DNA from: Bettongia penicillata ogilbyi
Lineage: Eukaryota > Chordata > Mammalia > Diprotodontia > Potoroidae
Length of the DNA stretch: 64,000 nucleotides
Assembly (NCBI GenBank): GCA_023548195.1
Contig: JAJHZJ010000014.1
Span: forward strand, 14,670,718-14,734,717
Direction of reading: 5' to 3'
The translations under genes were made by a program, and so were the position numbers. The notes below the pieces were generated by a model. It had not been told where the DNA came from. It saw nothing but the letters and a program-made list of their open reading frames with translations, and made no database searches. Below, one piece after another: positions 9,266-19,274 of this stretch; position 1 is the first letter of the stretch; each line of letters begins with the position of its first letter.

Positions 9266-10400
9266 CTTTCCAAGTTGGTTTTTTTTTAAATCATTGAGCT
9301 CATTATTTCTCATAGGACATAAGTATTCAATCATAATCATATACCACAACTTGTTCAACCATTCTCCCATTGATGGTATGCCAACAGTTTCCAGTTCTTT
9401 GCTACCACAAAGAGAGTTGCTTTAAACATTTTAGAACATATAGATTCTTTTCCTTTTTCTCTACTTATCTTTGGAAATAGAGCAAGTACAGGTATTGCTG
9501 GGTCTAGATAATTTAATAACTCTTTCAGCAAAATTCCAGATTGCTCTCCAAAGTGCCTGGAACAGTTCACAATTCCACCAACAATGAATTAGTGTCTCAC
9601 TTTTTCCACATTTTCTCCAACATTTGTCGCTTTCCCTTCTATCATTTTAGCCAGTCTGGTAGGTGTAAAATAATACCTCAAGATTGTTTTAATCTTCATT
9701 ACTCTAATCAGTAATGGTTTAGAGCATTTTTTTATGTGACTACAAATTGTTTTGATTTCTTCATTGGAAAACTGCCTCTTCATATATCCTTTGACCATTT
9801 ATCAATTGAGGAGTGATTCGTATTCTTATATGTGTTTTAGATATGACCCTTATCTGATAAACTATCCCTAAAGTTTTTCTCCAGTTTTCTGCTTTCCTTC
9901 TAATCTTAGCTATATTCATTTTAATTAAAGTCTTTTTAATTTAATATATCGAAATTATCTATTTTACACCTAATTTTGCTTTCTATATATCTTGTTCATT
10001 CACAAATTGTCCACCTATCCATTAGTCTTGATGTTTTCGATGTTCTTCTAATTCTCTTGTAAAATCTCTCCTGGTGTCTAGATCATGTATCTCTTTTGAC
10101 CTTATCTTGGTAAATGATGTGAGATATTGATCCATGCCCAGTTTCTGCCACACTGTTTTCTAATTCTCCCAACAATTTTTTTTATCAAATAATGAGTTCT
10201 TATCCCAGATTCTCAAGTCTTCAAACTTGTCAGGTTACAAAGTTATTGTATTTATTTGCTGCTGTAAATTGTATGTCTACTCTGTTCCATTGATCTGTCT
10301 TTCTTCTATTTCTTATCCCTTTGCCAGATAGGTTTGATATTTACTGCCTCATATATATAGTTTAAGATCTGGTACTGCCAAAACTCCTTCCTTCAGTAAA
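9266..10400 (-). pseudogene. L1 ORF2 C-terminal region (reverse), pseudogene
   Basis: Minus-strand frames give recognisable L1 ORF2 C-terminal blocks in order. 'HIKKCSKPLLI..MKIKTILRYYFTPTRLAKM' lies at 9589-9798, 'LDPAIPVLALFPK' and 'KMFKATLFVVAKNWK' at 9355-9570, and 'GEWLNKLWYMIMIEYLCPMRNNE' at 9300-9370. The frames are split by stops and frameshifts. Upstream sequence to about 10400 ('ggtactgccaaaactcc') continues the same ORF in decayed form. Confidence 0.85.
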
Positions 10401-10850
10401 GTAGCAGTATACAAAATAAATCTGCCAAAGTCATCACGATTTTTATAACATAGAAACAAAAACCATGAAGAAAACCTATAAATTCCGTTGAAAATAACTT
10501 CAAAATGCCTATCATCTTGGGAGTATGTAAATTTATATCCGCATTTAGTATATACACAAACATGCAGGGTTGAATTTCATCATCTTTTTTCTTTAACTGA
10601 ATACAAAGTTTAAATCTTTTAGGAAATATATAAAGGTATCTTATTTTCATTTCTTTTTCACTTTTCTTCATACCTGGGCCATTGAATTGAATGGTTCAAG
10701 GTAAGGTGAAATTTAGGGTATATTTTTTAAAATTCTGCCTTTAGTTTGTATAACTTTAATAGCAAACCACTTAATGTTATTTCTTCACATTTGAGATTTT
10801 GAATCCACCTTTGATTTTGATTTTTGAAGGCTAATTGACCAATCAGCTTT
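10401..10850. other. Unassigned, possibly decayed L1
   Basis: 'gtagcagtatacaaaataaatctg' and 'aaaataacttcaaaatgcctatcatcttggg' hint at + strand L1 ORF2 after the FADD motif, but similarity is too weak to call. No exon or RNA gene seen. Confidence 0.35.
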
Positions 10851-10854
10851 TATG

Positions 10855-10965
10855 AAGAATATGGTAGGTGCTAAGGATACAAATACAAAAGTGAAGCAAT
10901 CCTTGCTCTTAAGGAGCTAATGTATACATCATAGACAATTATAAAATATTTTGCAAATTTAGAGG
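10855..10965 (-). mobile_element. L2 3' end fragment (reverse)
   Basis: 'atatggtaggtgctaaggatacaaatacaaaagtgaagcaatccttgctcttaaggagctaa' is the reverse complement of the L2 3' tail region. Confidence 0.65.
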
Positions 10966-11099
10966 TAGTATTTTATGTACTATTTATTGCAAGAATATTT
11001 TAAAAAGCATGGCATACTGGATAGAGAGGTGGCCTTGACATCAAGAAACCATTCCAGCCTAAAAAGAGAAAATATTCCACTTTACACTAATTATAGTCT

Positions 11100-11290
11100 A
11101 ATGGTTACAGCTATGTGATGTGGTAGATAGAGCCTCTAGAGTCAATGACCCTGTGCAGGTCACTTAACCTTTCTCAACCTCTGTAAAAGGGAAAAAATAA
11201 TAGCATCTTCTTTACTAGGTTGTTGTGAGGATCAGATGAGTTATTGTATGTAAAGTGCTTTGTAAACTTTAAAGGACTACATAAATGACT
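11100..11290 (+). mobile_element. MIR-family SINE
   Basis: 'gatagagcctctagagtcaatgaccctgtgcaggtcacttaacctttctcaacctctgtaaaaggg..aggttgttgtgaggatcagatgag..gtaaagtgctttgtaaactttaaa' follows the MIR order in + orientation. Confidence 0.8.
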
Positions 11291-11558
11291 TTACCTCAGT
11301 TTTTATTAATATAAACTGGACTTCAGTCTATAAGGTAACTGGGAAGGTTATTTCCCCTTTGGCTATTTTATTTGCCCTTTCTAAACAGTGTCTAGTTATC
11401 TTTAACCAAAAAACCTATGTTCAAATCCTGTCTCTTAGTAATTTTTGACTATGAGCAGATCTCTCCTCATTGATTTCAGTAACTCTCTAATGGTTCTGTA
11501 TTGATGGAATTTCTTCTTGGTGAATTGCCCTCAAATGAAATGATGGTTCAGGCCAAAA

Positions 11559-11600
11559 AATAAATAAATAAATAAAATAGATTGGTAGATAAATAAAGTC
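11559..11600. repeat. (AAAT)n short simple repeat
   Basis: 'aaataaataaataaataaaatag..agataaataaag': about five AAAT units with decay at the right. Confidence 0.8.
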
Positions 11601-11631
11601 AGCTATATAGTGCAATGTTAGCTATCATTAC

Positions 11632-13385
11632 TAACAGTCATTCAGTCAGCAGACACCTCCTAAAGGACAGGCATTGTGTTAAAGCACAGGATAGAAAGAT
11701 TAAAAACAGTCCCTGCTTTGTAGTTGCCAAAAACTGTAAGTCAAGGGGATGCCCATCAATTGGGGAATGGCTGAATAAATTATGGTATATGAATGTAATG
11801 GAGTACTATTGTGCCATAAGAAATGATGAACAAGAAGACTTCAGGGAGGCCTGGAAGGACTTATATGATCTGATGCTGAGCAAAAGGAGCAGAACTAGGA
11901 GAACTTTGTGCACAGCAACGACCACAATGTGCGAGAGTTTTTTCTGGTAAGACTTGGAACTTCGTAATAACGCAAGAACTTAAAAAAAAAATTCCCAAAA
12001 CAGTGCCTGATCTCAGGGAGCTCACAGTGTAATGATAGAGACAATATGCAAACCACTGTGTACAAACAAGCTGTATACAGAATAATTTGAAAATAATCAA
12101 CAGAGGAAAATACTAGAATTAAGAGGAATTGGAAAAGGCTTCCTGTGGGGTTTGAAGGAAGGTAGAGAAACCAGGAAGTAGAGATGAGGAGGGAGAGCAT
12201 TTCAGGCATGAAAGATAGCCAGTGAAAAAGTTCATTCATACTTGTGATGGAGTGCTCAGGCCCCAGCCTTAAGATCATGGTTCTGGAAGCCTCCAAATAG
12301 GACAAGGGCCTGTTGAGAAATTTCTAGTACCACACAACAATCTATTTCAGTAATCTAGCCCTGAAGTGTTAAGAGTATGCCATCAGGGTAGTGGCAGTAT
12401 CAGAAAAGAGAATAAAGAGAAAGGGCATATGCAAAAGATGTTATGAAAGTAAAAGTGACAAGCCTTGGCAACAGATGGGATATGAGCAGTGAGTGGCAGT
12501 GAGGAGCTGAGGCTGACACCTGAGTGACTGGGAGGATGGTGGTGTTCTTAACAGTAACTGTAGTAGAGAAGTTTAGTGCTAAAGGATGGTTTAGAGGAAA
12601 AAGATGAGTTCAGTTTTATTCATGTTTAGTTTAAGATGTCTCTGGTTTTAAGATCCAGTTTGTAATTTCCAGTTGCATACAGGAGATGGGAGGTCAGCTT
12701 ACCCATAGCTGGTTAAGTGGATTTGAGAATCCCCAGATTAACCCAAGTGCAGTAGTTTAAGAAAGAGATGAGAACAGGACCCAGGACAGAAACCTATGGA
12801 ATACCCACAGATTAGCTGTTGTGACCAAGATGGAGTTCTAGCAAAGAAGAATGAGAAAGAAGGGTCAGACAGGTAGGAAGAGAACCAGGAGAAAGTGGTA
12901 TCTTAAAAAACCAGAGAGAAAAGACTATCAAAGAGAAACAAGTGGTCAATACTTCAGTGACTGCATAGAGGTCAAAGAAAGATGAGGTTTGATTAAATTA
13001 AATTTGGCATTTGAGATTATTAGTAATTTCTTTGGAGAAAACAGTTTTGGTTAATAATGAGGTGGCAAGCTAAATTATAGAGTTAGAAGAGAGAGAAGTG
13101 GAAGCACCAGTTGTACATGTCCTTCTCAAGTAGTTGACCACAAAAAGGAGGAAAGATATGAAAGAATAACTAGTGGGGATTGACAGATCAACTGGGGGTT
13201 TTTGAGGATTCAGGGGACATGTGGGTATGTTTGTTGGTAGTAGGGAAGTAGCCAATAGACACAGATTGAGGATAAGTGAGAGAATAGGGATGATAAAATG
13301 GGCAATCCGGAGAAAATGAGATGGAATAGAATCACTTAAGTATGTGGAGGGGGCTTGCTTTGGCAAGGTAGCATCTTTGCCATGA
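11632..13385 (-). mobile_element. L2 LINE, ORF2 plus 3' UTR (reverse), interrupted
   Basis: From the reversed tail ('cattcagtcagcagacacctcc..ggcattgtgttaaagcac') through 'ggagctcacagtgtaatgatagagacaatatgcaaacc', 'gacaagccttggcaacagatggg', 'ggacccaggacagaaacctatggaatacccac' and 'tacttcagtgactgcatagaggtcaaag' (complement of the L2 AAFDT region) to about 13385. A short L1 at 11716-11996 splits it. Frames such as 11895-12305 (136 codons, minus) read L2-derived sequence and show no intact domain. Confidence 0.8.
11716..11996 (+). mobile_element. 5'-truncated L1 inserted in L2, with 13-bp target duplication
   Basis: Encodes the end of L1 ORF2 ('CFVVAKN..SIGEWLNKLWYM', then 'MEYYCAIRNDE'), then a short 3' UTR and an A-run at 11982-11991. 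It is flanked by AAAACAGTCCCTG (11703-11715) and AAAACAGTGCCTG (11997-12009), 12 of 13 identical. These fit the uninterrupted L2 sequence on either side. It is a classical 5'-truncated LINE insertion. Confidence 0.85.
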
Positions 13386-13389
13386 ATTT

Positions 13390-14690
13390 TGCTATTCTGT
13401 TAAGATGTTGAGATATTTAGAACATTGTAGTTGTCAGTTTTTGTTTTAAGATAGCTTTTTCTCCCCTAAAGAACTGAGTAATAATAATAATTCATTTTAT
13501 ACAGTAGCTTAAAATTTGCAAAGCACTTTCTTAACAACCAAAGTGAAGCCATTCAGTACAAGGTTGATCCCGCTCTGAGAACTGAAACTCTAGTAAAGTA
13601 TCTGATATAGTATTTAAACTAAGGTGCTCTGGGTTGAAATCTTGAGAAGTTCTCCCCTCCCCCCCCCCTTTTTTTTCAATACCGAAGCTTTAGGAAAGGA
13701 AAATAGCCAGTGGTTGGAAAAGTATCAATAAAAGTTTTAGCACTGCAGAAACTTTTCAGAGAAATATTGAATGGACTGAAAGTTATGTTATCAAAAAACT
13801 ATATTAATCTTTAAAGCAGGGAGTCTTAATTCTCATTTCCATGAATGTGGGTTTTTTTAATAACTTCATTTCAATGTGATTGGTTTATTTTTGAACCCTT
13901 TGTATTTTTTAAATTTTGTAAATTTTTTATAAATCTGAAAAGAAATCCATAAGCTAAAGAAACTAAAATGGTTAAAAATCTCTAAGGTAAAGTCCATTTT
14001 TCTTTTGATGTTTTAGATTATAATGAGTGCAAAATAGTTCAAATAACTAAAAGTCAAACTAACTACCTCATAAGGTTGTTGGGAGAAAAGTGGTTGGTGT
14101 GATAGAGAGTAATGGAAAGAACTGAATTTGGAGTCAAGTTCTGGCTTCTTCTACTAATGGACTATAGGTAAATCACTTTTGAGGTTACTCCCTGAACCTC
14201 AGTTTCCTTGTCTTTAAAATGAGAATAATCTGCCTAACAGGGTCATTGTGAATGAAATGCTTTTGTGTAAAGTGCCATATTATTATATAAGCATTATATA
14301 GTTATTATAGATCTCATTTCCCTGAGGCAGTTTGTAGATGTGTTGGAGGCATTCTTATCTTAGATAAATGTTTTTGAGCATCTCTGCTTCTGTAGTTCCT
14401 CATTATAGTAGGGGTTTTTTTTTGTAAGTTTGCCCCTTTTTTCAGCCTACTTCCTGAGTTCAGACTTGATGTTAGGACTGGGCACTTCTGTAGGGAAGGT
14501 CTATGGTGGTACTTTTACTGCTTTCTTAGCATTTTGATTGTTGTATTATTACAGGATCTCAGCTATACTGTGGACCTGTAATCTTTCAGTGCTCCCACAG
14601 TTGTCTGATCCTAGGCCAAATTTCTTCCCCCTTGTTTTGTATACTGTAAATTCCTGACTAGGGTTAGGTGTTAGCAAGAGTAGACTACTT
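13390..14690. other. Intronic stretch, one MIR, otherwise unassigned
   Basis: Holds a MIR-family SINE (+) at about 14095-14285 ('tggagtcaagttctggcttcttctac..tcagtttccttgtctttaaaatgagaataat'). There is also a C/T homopolymer junction at 13657-13677. No exon was recognised. The minus-strand ORF at 14549-14782 partly overlaps the edge of the next L1. Confidence 0.55.
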
Positions 14691-14693
14691 CCT

Positions 14694-17190
14694 ATCATCT
14701 GCAAAGAGTGATAGCTTGGTTTCTTCTTTGCCTCTTCCGATTCCTTCAATTTCTTTTTTTCTTTTATTGCTAAAGGTAACATTTCTAGTAAGACAGTGAA
14801 TAATTGTCATGGTAATGGACCTTCTTGTTTTACCCCTGATCCTACCTGGAAATGCTTTCTGATGGTTTTAGAAAGATGCTACTTATTATTTTAAGGAAGA
14901 CTACATTTATTCCTATGTTCTTTTGTGTTTTTAATAGTAATGGGTATTGTATTTTATTAAAAGCTTTTTCTACATGTATTGAGATAATCATATTATTTGT
15001 GTTAGTTTTGTTGTTGATGTGGTTAATTATGCTGATAGTTTTCCTAATACTGACCAGCCCTGCATTCCTGGTGTAAATCCTACCTGGTCATAGTATATTA
15101 TCCTTGAGATAAGTTGCTGTAATCTTTTCACTTATATTTTATTTAAAATGCTTGCATCTATATTCATTAGTTTCCACCTTAGTTGTTTGTGATTAGATGA
15201 TTTCCATTTCATTATTTAGTTTCCAATTAATTTTTTGTTCTTTCCATGGACCTTTATTACATGTAGTTTTGCATTGCATCATGATCTGAAAAGGATGCAT
15301 TTAGTATTTCTGCCTTTCTATATTAGATTGTGAGGTTTTTATGCCATAGTACATGGTCAGTTTTTGTGTAGGTGCCAAGTGTCGCTGATATTTATTAGGG
15401 AAATTGCTCAGTAATTTTCTTTCTCTGTTTTGGCTCTTCCCACTTTAGGTATTAGTACCATATATGTGTCATAAAAAGAATTTGGAGTAGGACTCCTTCA
15501 TCTCTTTTCCCAAATAGTTTATATAGTTTTGGAATTAATTGTTTTTAAAATGTTTGATAGAATTCACTTGTAAATCCATCTGGCCCTGGAGATTTTTTCC
15601 TAGGGAGTTCATTGATGACTTCTTCAATTTCTTTTTCTGAAATGGGATTATTTAAGTATTTTATTTCCTCTTCTGTTAATCTGGGTAATTTATATTTTTT
15701 GTAAACATTCATTTCACTAAGATTATCAAATTTATTGACATACAATTGGGCAAAATGGCCCCTAATTTTTGTTTTTAATTTCCTCTTTTTGATGGTGAAT
15801 TCACCCTTTTCACTTTTAATACTGGTAATTTGATTTTCTTCTTTTTTTTTTTAAATCACATTAACCAAAGGTTTATCTATTTTGTTTTTTGTTTTTCACA
15901 AAGCCAGCTCTTAGTTTTATTTATTAGTTCAATAGTTTTCTTAATTTCAGTTTTAGGAATCTCTCTTTTGATTTTTAGAATTTCTAATTTGGTATTTCAT
16001 TTGGTATTTTTAATTTATTCTTTTTCTGGCTTTTTTAGTTGCACCCCCAATTCATTTATTTCCTCTTTCTCTGTTTTATTCATGTAAGCATTTAGAGATA
16101 TAAAACTTCCCTTAAGAACTGCTTTCGCTGCATCCCCTAAGTTTTGGTATATTATTTCATTGTTGTCATTCTCTTGGATGAAGTTATTGATTGGTTCTGT
16201 GATATGGCATTTGATCCACTTATTCTTTAGGATTAGATTAATCCAATTAATTTTTAGTTCTTTCCATGGCCTTTATTACATGTAATTTTTATTGTATCAT
16301 GATCTGAAAAGGATGCATTTAATGTTTCTGCCTTTCTGCATTGAATTGTGAGGTTTTTGTGCCCTAGTACATGGTCAGTTTTTGTGTAAGTGCCAGATAT
16401 CACCGTTAAAAAGGTATCTTCCTTTTTATCCCCTTTCAGTTTTCTCTAGAAGTTTCTAAAACTCTATTCACCTCCTTAATTTCTTCCTTGTTTATTTTGT
16501 GGTTAGATTTATCTAGTTTTGAGAGGGGGAGGTTGAGGTCCCCCACTAGTATAGTTTTGCTGTCAATTTCTTCCTGTAACCCCCCCCATAGCTTCTCCTT
16601 TAAGTATTTGGATGCTATTACCACTTGGTGCATGTATGTTTAGTAATACTATTACTTCATTGTCTATTGTACCTTTTAGCAGGATTCCCTCTTTTTCTCT
16701 TTTAATTAGATCAGTTTTTTGCTTTTGCTCTGTCTGAGATTAGGATTGCTACTCCTGCCTTTTTTACTGAAGTGAATATAGCTGAAGTAGATCTGCTCCA
16801 GCCTTTTACCTTCACTCTGTGTGTATCCTTGTATTTCTTGTAAATAACATATTGTAGGATTATGGTTTTAAATCTGCTCTGTTAGCCACTTCCATTTTAT
16901 GAGAGAGTTCATTCCAGTCACATTCATAGTTATGATTACTATGTATCTTTCTATCCTATTTTTCCCCCACTTTATGCTTTTCTCTCTCCCTTTCCCTCCT
17001 CACTAGAGTTTTGCTTTTGACCATCACCTCCCTCTCTCTCTTTGCCCTCCCTTTTTTCCCTTTTCCCTTACTACTTCTTCCCTCCCTTTTCTTTCCCCTT
17101 CCCCCTCCTACTTCCTATGTGATACATTAGATTTCTGTACCTATCTGAGTATATTATTCTCTCTTTGAGCCAAATCTTGTGAGAGTAAAG
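14694..17190 (-). mobile_element. L1 ORF2 (endonuclease to RT), inverted half of a twin-primed copy
   Basis: Read on the minus strand from 17190 to 14694 it contains the purine-rich inter-ORF region, endonuclease blocks ('SKYLKEKLWGGLQEEIDS', 'TILVGDLNLPLSKLDKS' at 16436-16633), the linker, the RT entry '[20 protein letters not shown]' and '[17 protein letters not shown]' (15545-15745), and the FADD catalytic motif (TTTGCAGATGAT complement at 14694-14705). It stops within a few bases of FADD. Multiple stops make it non-coding. A misplaced 170-bp ORF2 segment lies inside it (15223-15388). Confidence 0.85.
15223..15388 (-). repeat. Duplicated L1 ORF2 segment inserted within the RT region
   Basis: This stretch closely repeats 16243-16403 (same 'ccaattaatttttnngttctttccatgg', 'catgatctgaaaaggatgcattta' and 'gtacatggtcagtttttgtgtaagtgcca'). 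By position in ORF2 it belongs at the end of the endonuclease/start of the linker, but here it interrupts the RT region between the 'ISLIN' and 'LMNIDASILNKI' blocks. Confidence 0.8.
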
Positions 17191-18163
17191 TTCGGAGAAT
17201 CCTAGAGAATCAAGTAAAAAACTACCTGAAATAATAATAAATGACTTTAGCATAGTTGCAGGATATAAAATAAAACCACATAAATCATCAGCATTTCTAC
17301 ATATTACTGACAAAGCCCAACACCAAGAGATGGAAAGAGTAATTCCATTTAAAGTTACTGTAGACATTATAAAATATTTGGGAGTCTACCTGCCGAGACA
17401 AACCAGGAACATAATTACAAAAACACTTTTCACAGAAATGTCAGATCCAAATAATTGCAAAAATGCCAATTTCTCATTGGTAGGCCAAACTAATATAATA
17501 AAAATGACAATTCTACCTCAATTAACTTACTTAGTGCCATACCAAACTACCAAAACTTATTTTATAGAGCTAGAAAAAATAAAATAAAATTCATTTGGAA
17601 GAACAAAAGGTCCAGCATATCAAGGGAATTAAGAAAAGAAATGCCAGGGAAAGTGGCCTAACTGTACCAAATTTTAAATTATAAAGCAGCAATCATCAAA
17701 ACTGCTTGATACTAGCTAAGAAATAGAGTGGTGAATCAGTGAAAGAGGTTTGGTACACAAAGCACAGTAGTCATGACTATACTAATCTACTGTTTGATAA
17801 ACCCAAAGACTCCATCTTCTGGGACAAGAACTCACTATTTGACAAAAACTGCAGGGAAAACTGGAAAATAGTATGGCAGAAACTAGGCATAGACCAAAAT
17901 AAACTCAAAATGGGTACATGGTTTAGATATAACGGCTGATACTATAGGCAAAGTAGGAGAGCAAGGAGTAGTTTACCTGTAAGATTTATGAAGAAGAGAA
18001 AAAATTATGCAAAATGGATCATTTTGATTGCATTAAATTGAAAAGTTTTTGCATAAACAAACCAAGTGAAAACAAGATTGGAAGGAAAGCAGAAAGCTGG
18101 AAAACAATTATTACAGTCAGTGTCTCTAATAAAGTCCTCATTTCTAAAATATATGGAGAACAG
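17191..18163 (+). mobile_element. L1 ORF2 after the FADD motif, direct half of a twin-primed copy
   Basis: Begins with 'gagaatcctagagaatcaagt' (ENPRESS), the ORF2 segment just a few codons after FADD. It continues through 'GYKIKPHKSSAFLHIT', 'MERVIPFKVTVDIIKYLGVYL', 'SLVGQTNIIKMTILPQLTYL' and 'NSLFDKNCRENWKIVWQKLGI' to 'NKVLISKIYGEQ' at about 18160. It runs opposite to the neighbouring 14694-17190 segment. There is no 3' end or poly(A); the copy stops at a CTG/CTA-rich tract. Confidence 0.85.
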
Positions 18164-18164
18164 A

Positions 18165-18215
18165 GGCTATGTTTGCCACTACTACTGTTTCTACTGCTGC
18201 TACTGCTACTGGCTT
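18165..18215. repeat. Imperfect CTA/CTG triplet repeat
   Basis: 'ccactactactgtttctactgctgctactgctactgg': short interrupted triplets at the broken 3' edge of the L1 fragment. Confidence 0.75.
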
Positions 18216-18589
18216 ACAGACTTCCTTTTTCTTCATATACCTACTAGACCCTTCCTTCCCAGCAAAGAAACTGCCTGCATAGGTACCCTTCTCACTCCGT
18301 CACTTACTTGGATCTGTGACACAAGTTTACACAGGGCATGAAAAAGCTACCAGTTGGCACTTGCCCCTGTCACAGGGCCTGAGTGTAGTGTCTTAGTTGT
18401 GAATCTGGGAGTATCCCTGTACAGGTCTTAGACCTCCTCTTATCCCGGTATATAACTTCACTCCGGGTAACCAGGTGATGCAAGTGTTGGCTACTCCTGG
18501 CCCAACCCAATGGTATGGAGATCCCCCTTCCTGCCTATGCTCAGCTTGACTGAGCCAAATATTCACTGTGCCTTTTTTTGGAACTCGGT
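18216..18589. other. Unassigned moderately GC-rich stretch
   Basis: 'ggatctgtgacacaagtttacacagggcatg' through 'aacccaatggtatggagatcccccttcctg'. It sits between L1 fragments and may be an unrecognised LTR or L1 5' UTR piece. No splice-bounded coding segment was recognised. Confidence 0.4.
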
Positions 18590-19150
18590 ATCGAAATTCA
18601 GTCTAGTGCATTTTCTTTTTTTCTCCCCATTTTGTGTTTTATTTTTCCCCAGTTTCGTACCAAAACAATTTTCAATTCATCTTAAATATTGAGTTCTAAA
18701 TACTCTCCCTCCTTCCCTGCTTCCTTCATTGAGATGGTAGCAGCTTGATAAAGATTATATATGTGTCATCATACAAAACACATTTTCATATCAGTCATAT
18801 TGTAGAAGAAGATATAGACCTCTCTTCCCCACCAAAAAAAAGTAAAGAAAGCAAAAAAAAAATATGCTTCGATCTGTATTCAGACTCCTCAGTTATTTCT
18901 GGGTGATGTTTTTCATCATTAATATGTTCAGGTTGTCTTAGATTGATGTATTGATGAATTCACAGTTATAATATAGTTTTACAGTACTGCTATTACTATG
19001 TACAGTATTCTCCTGATTTTACTTATTTCACTTTGTTCATGTAAGTGTTTGTAGGTTTTTCAAAAATCATCCTGCTTGTAATTTCTTATACTAGCATAAC
19101 AGTATTTCTGGTGCATTTTCTAGATGTGTTAATAAGAGTTTGTGGAGAGG
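18590..19150 (-). mobile_element. L1 3' end (reverse)
   Basis: Contains the marsupial L1 3' region in reverse: 'ttgagttctaaatactctccctccttccctg', 'atatgcttcgatctgtattcagactcc', 'attgatgaattcacagttataatatag', 'tgtacagtattctcctgattttacttatttcactttgttcatgtaag'. The last block parallels 22500-22560. Confidence 0.75.
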
Positions 19151-19274
19151 AGCATCATTCTTTACTATCTTGGCAAAATTTGCCTGTGCAAAATTGAATA
19201 TTAGCCACATCAATAAATAAGTGAAAAATCTGTTGAAGAAAATAATAAAGCATCTCAAATTAAAATGCTATTTT

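Noticed and set aside
6465..10400. Twin-priming explanation for the L1 5' half (+) followed by ORF2 C-terminus (-)
   Set aside because: Twin priming inverts the 5' part, whereas here the 3' part is inverted relative to the 5' part and most of ORF2 is missing; two independent fragments or a later inversion fit better.
11895..12305. 136-codon minus-strand ORF
   Set aside because: Runs across reverse L2 and part of the inserted L1; no intact domain.
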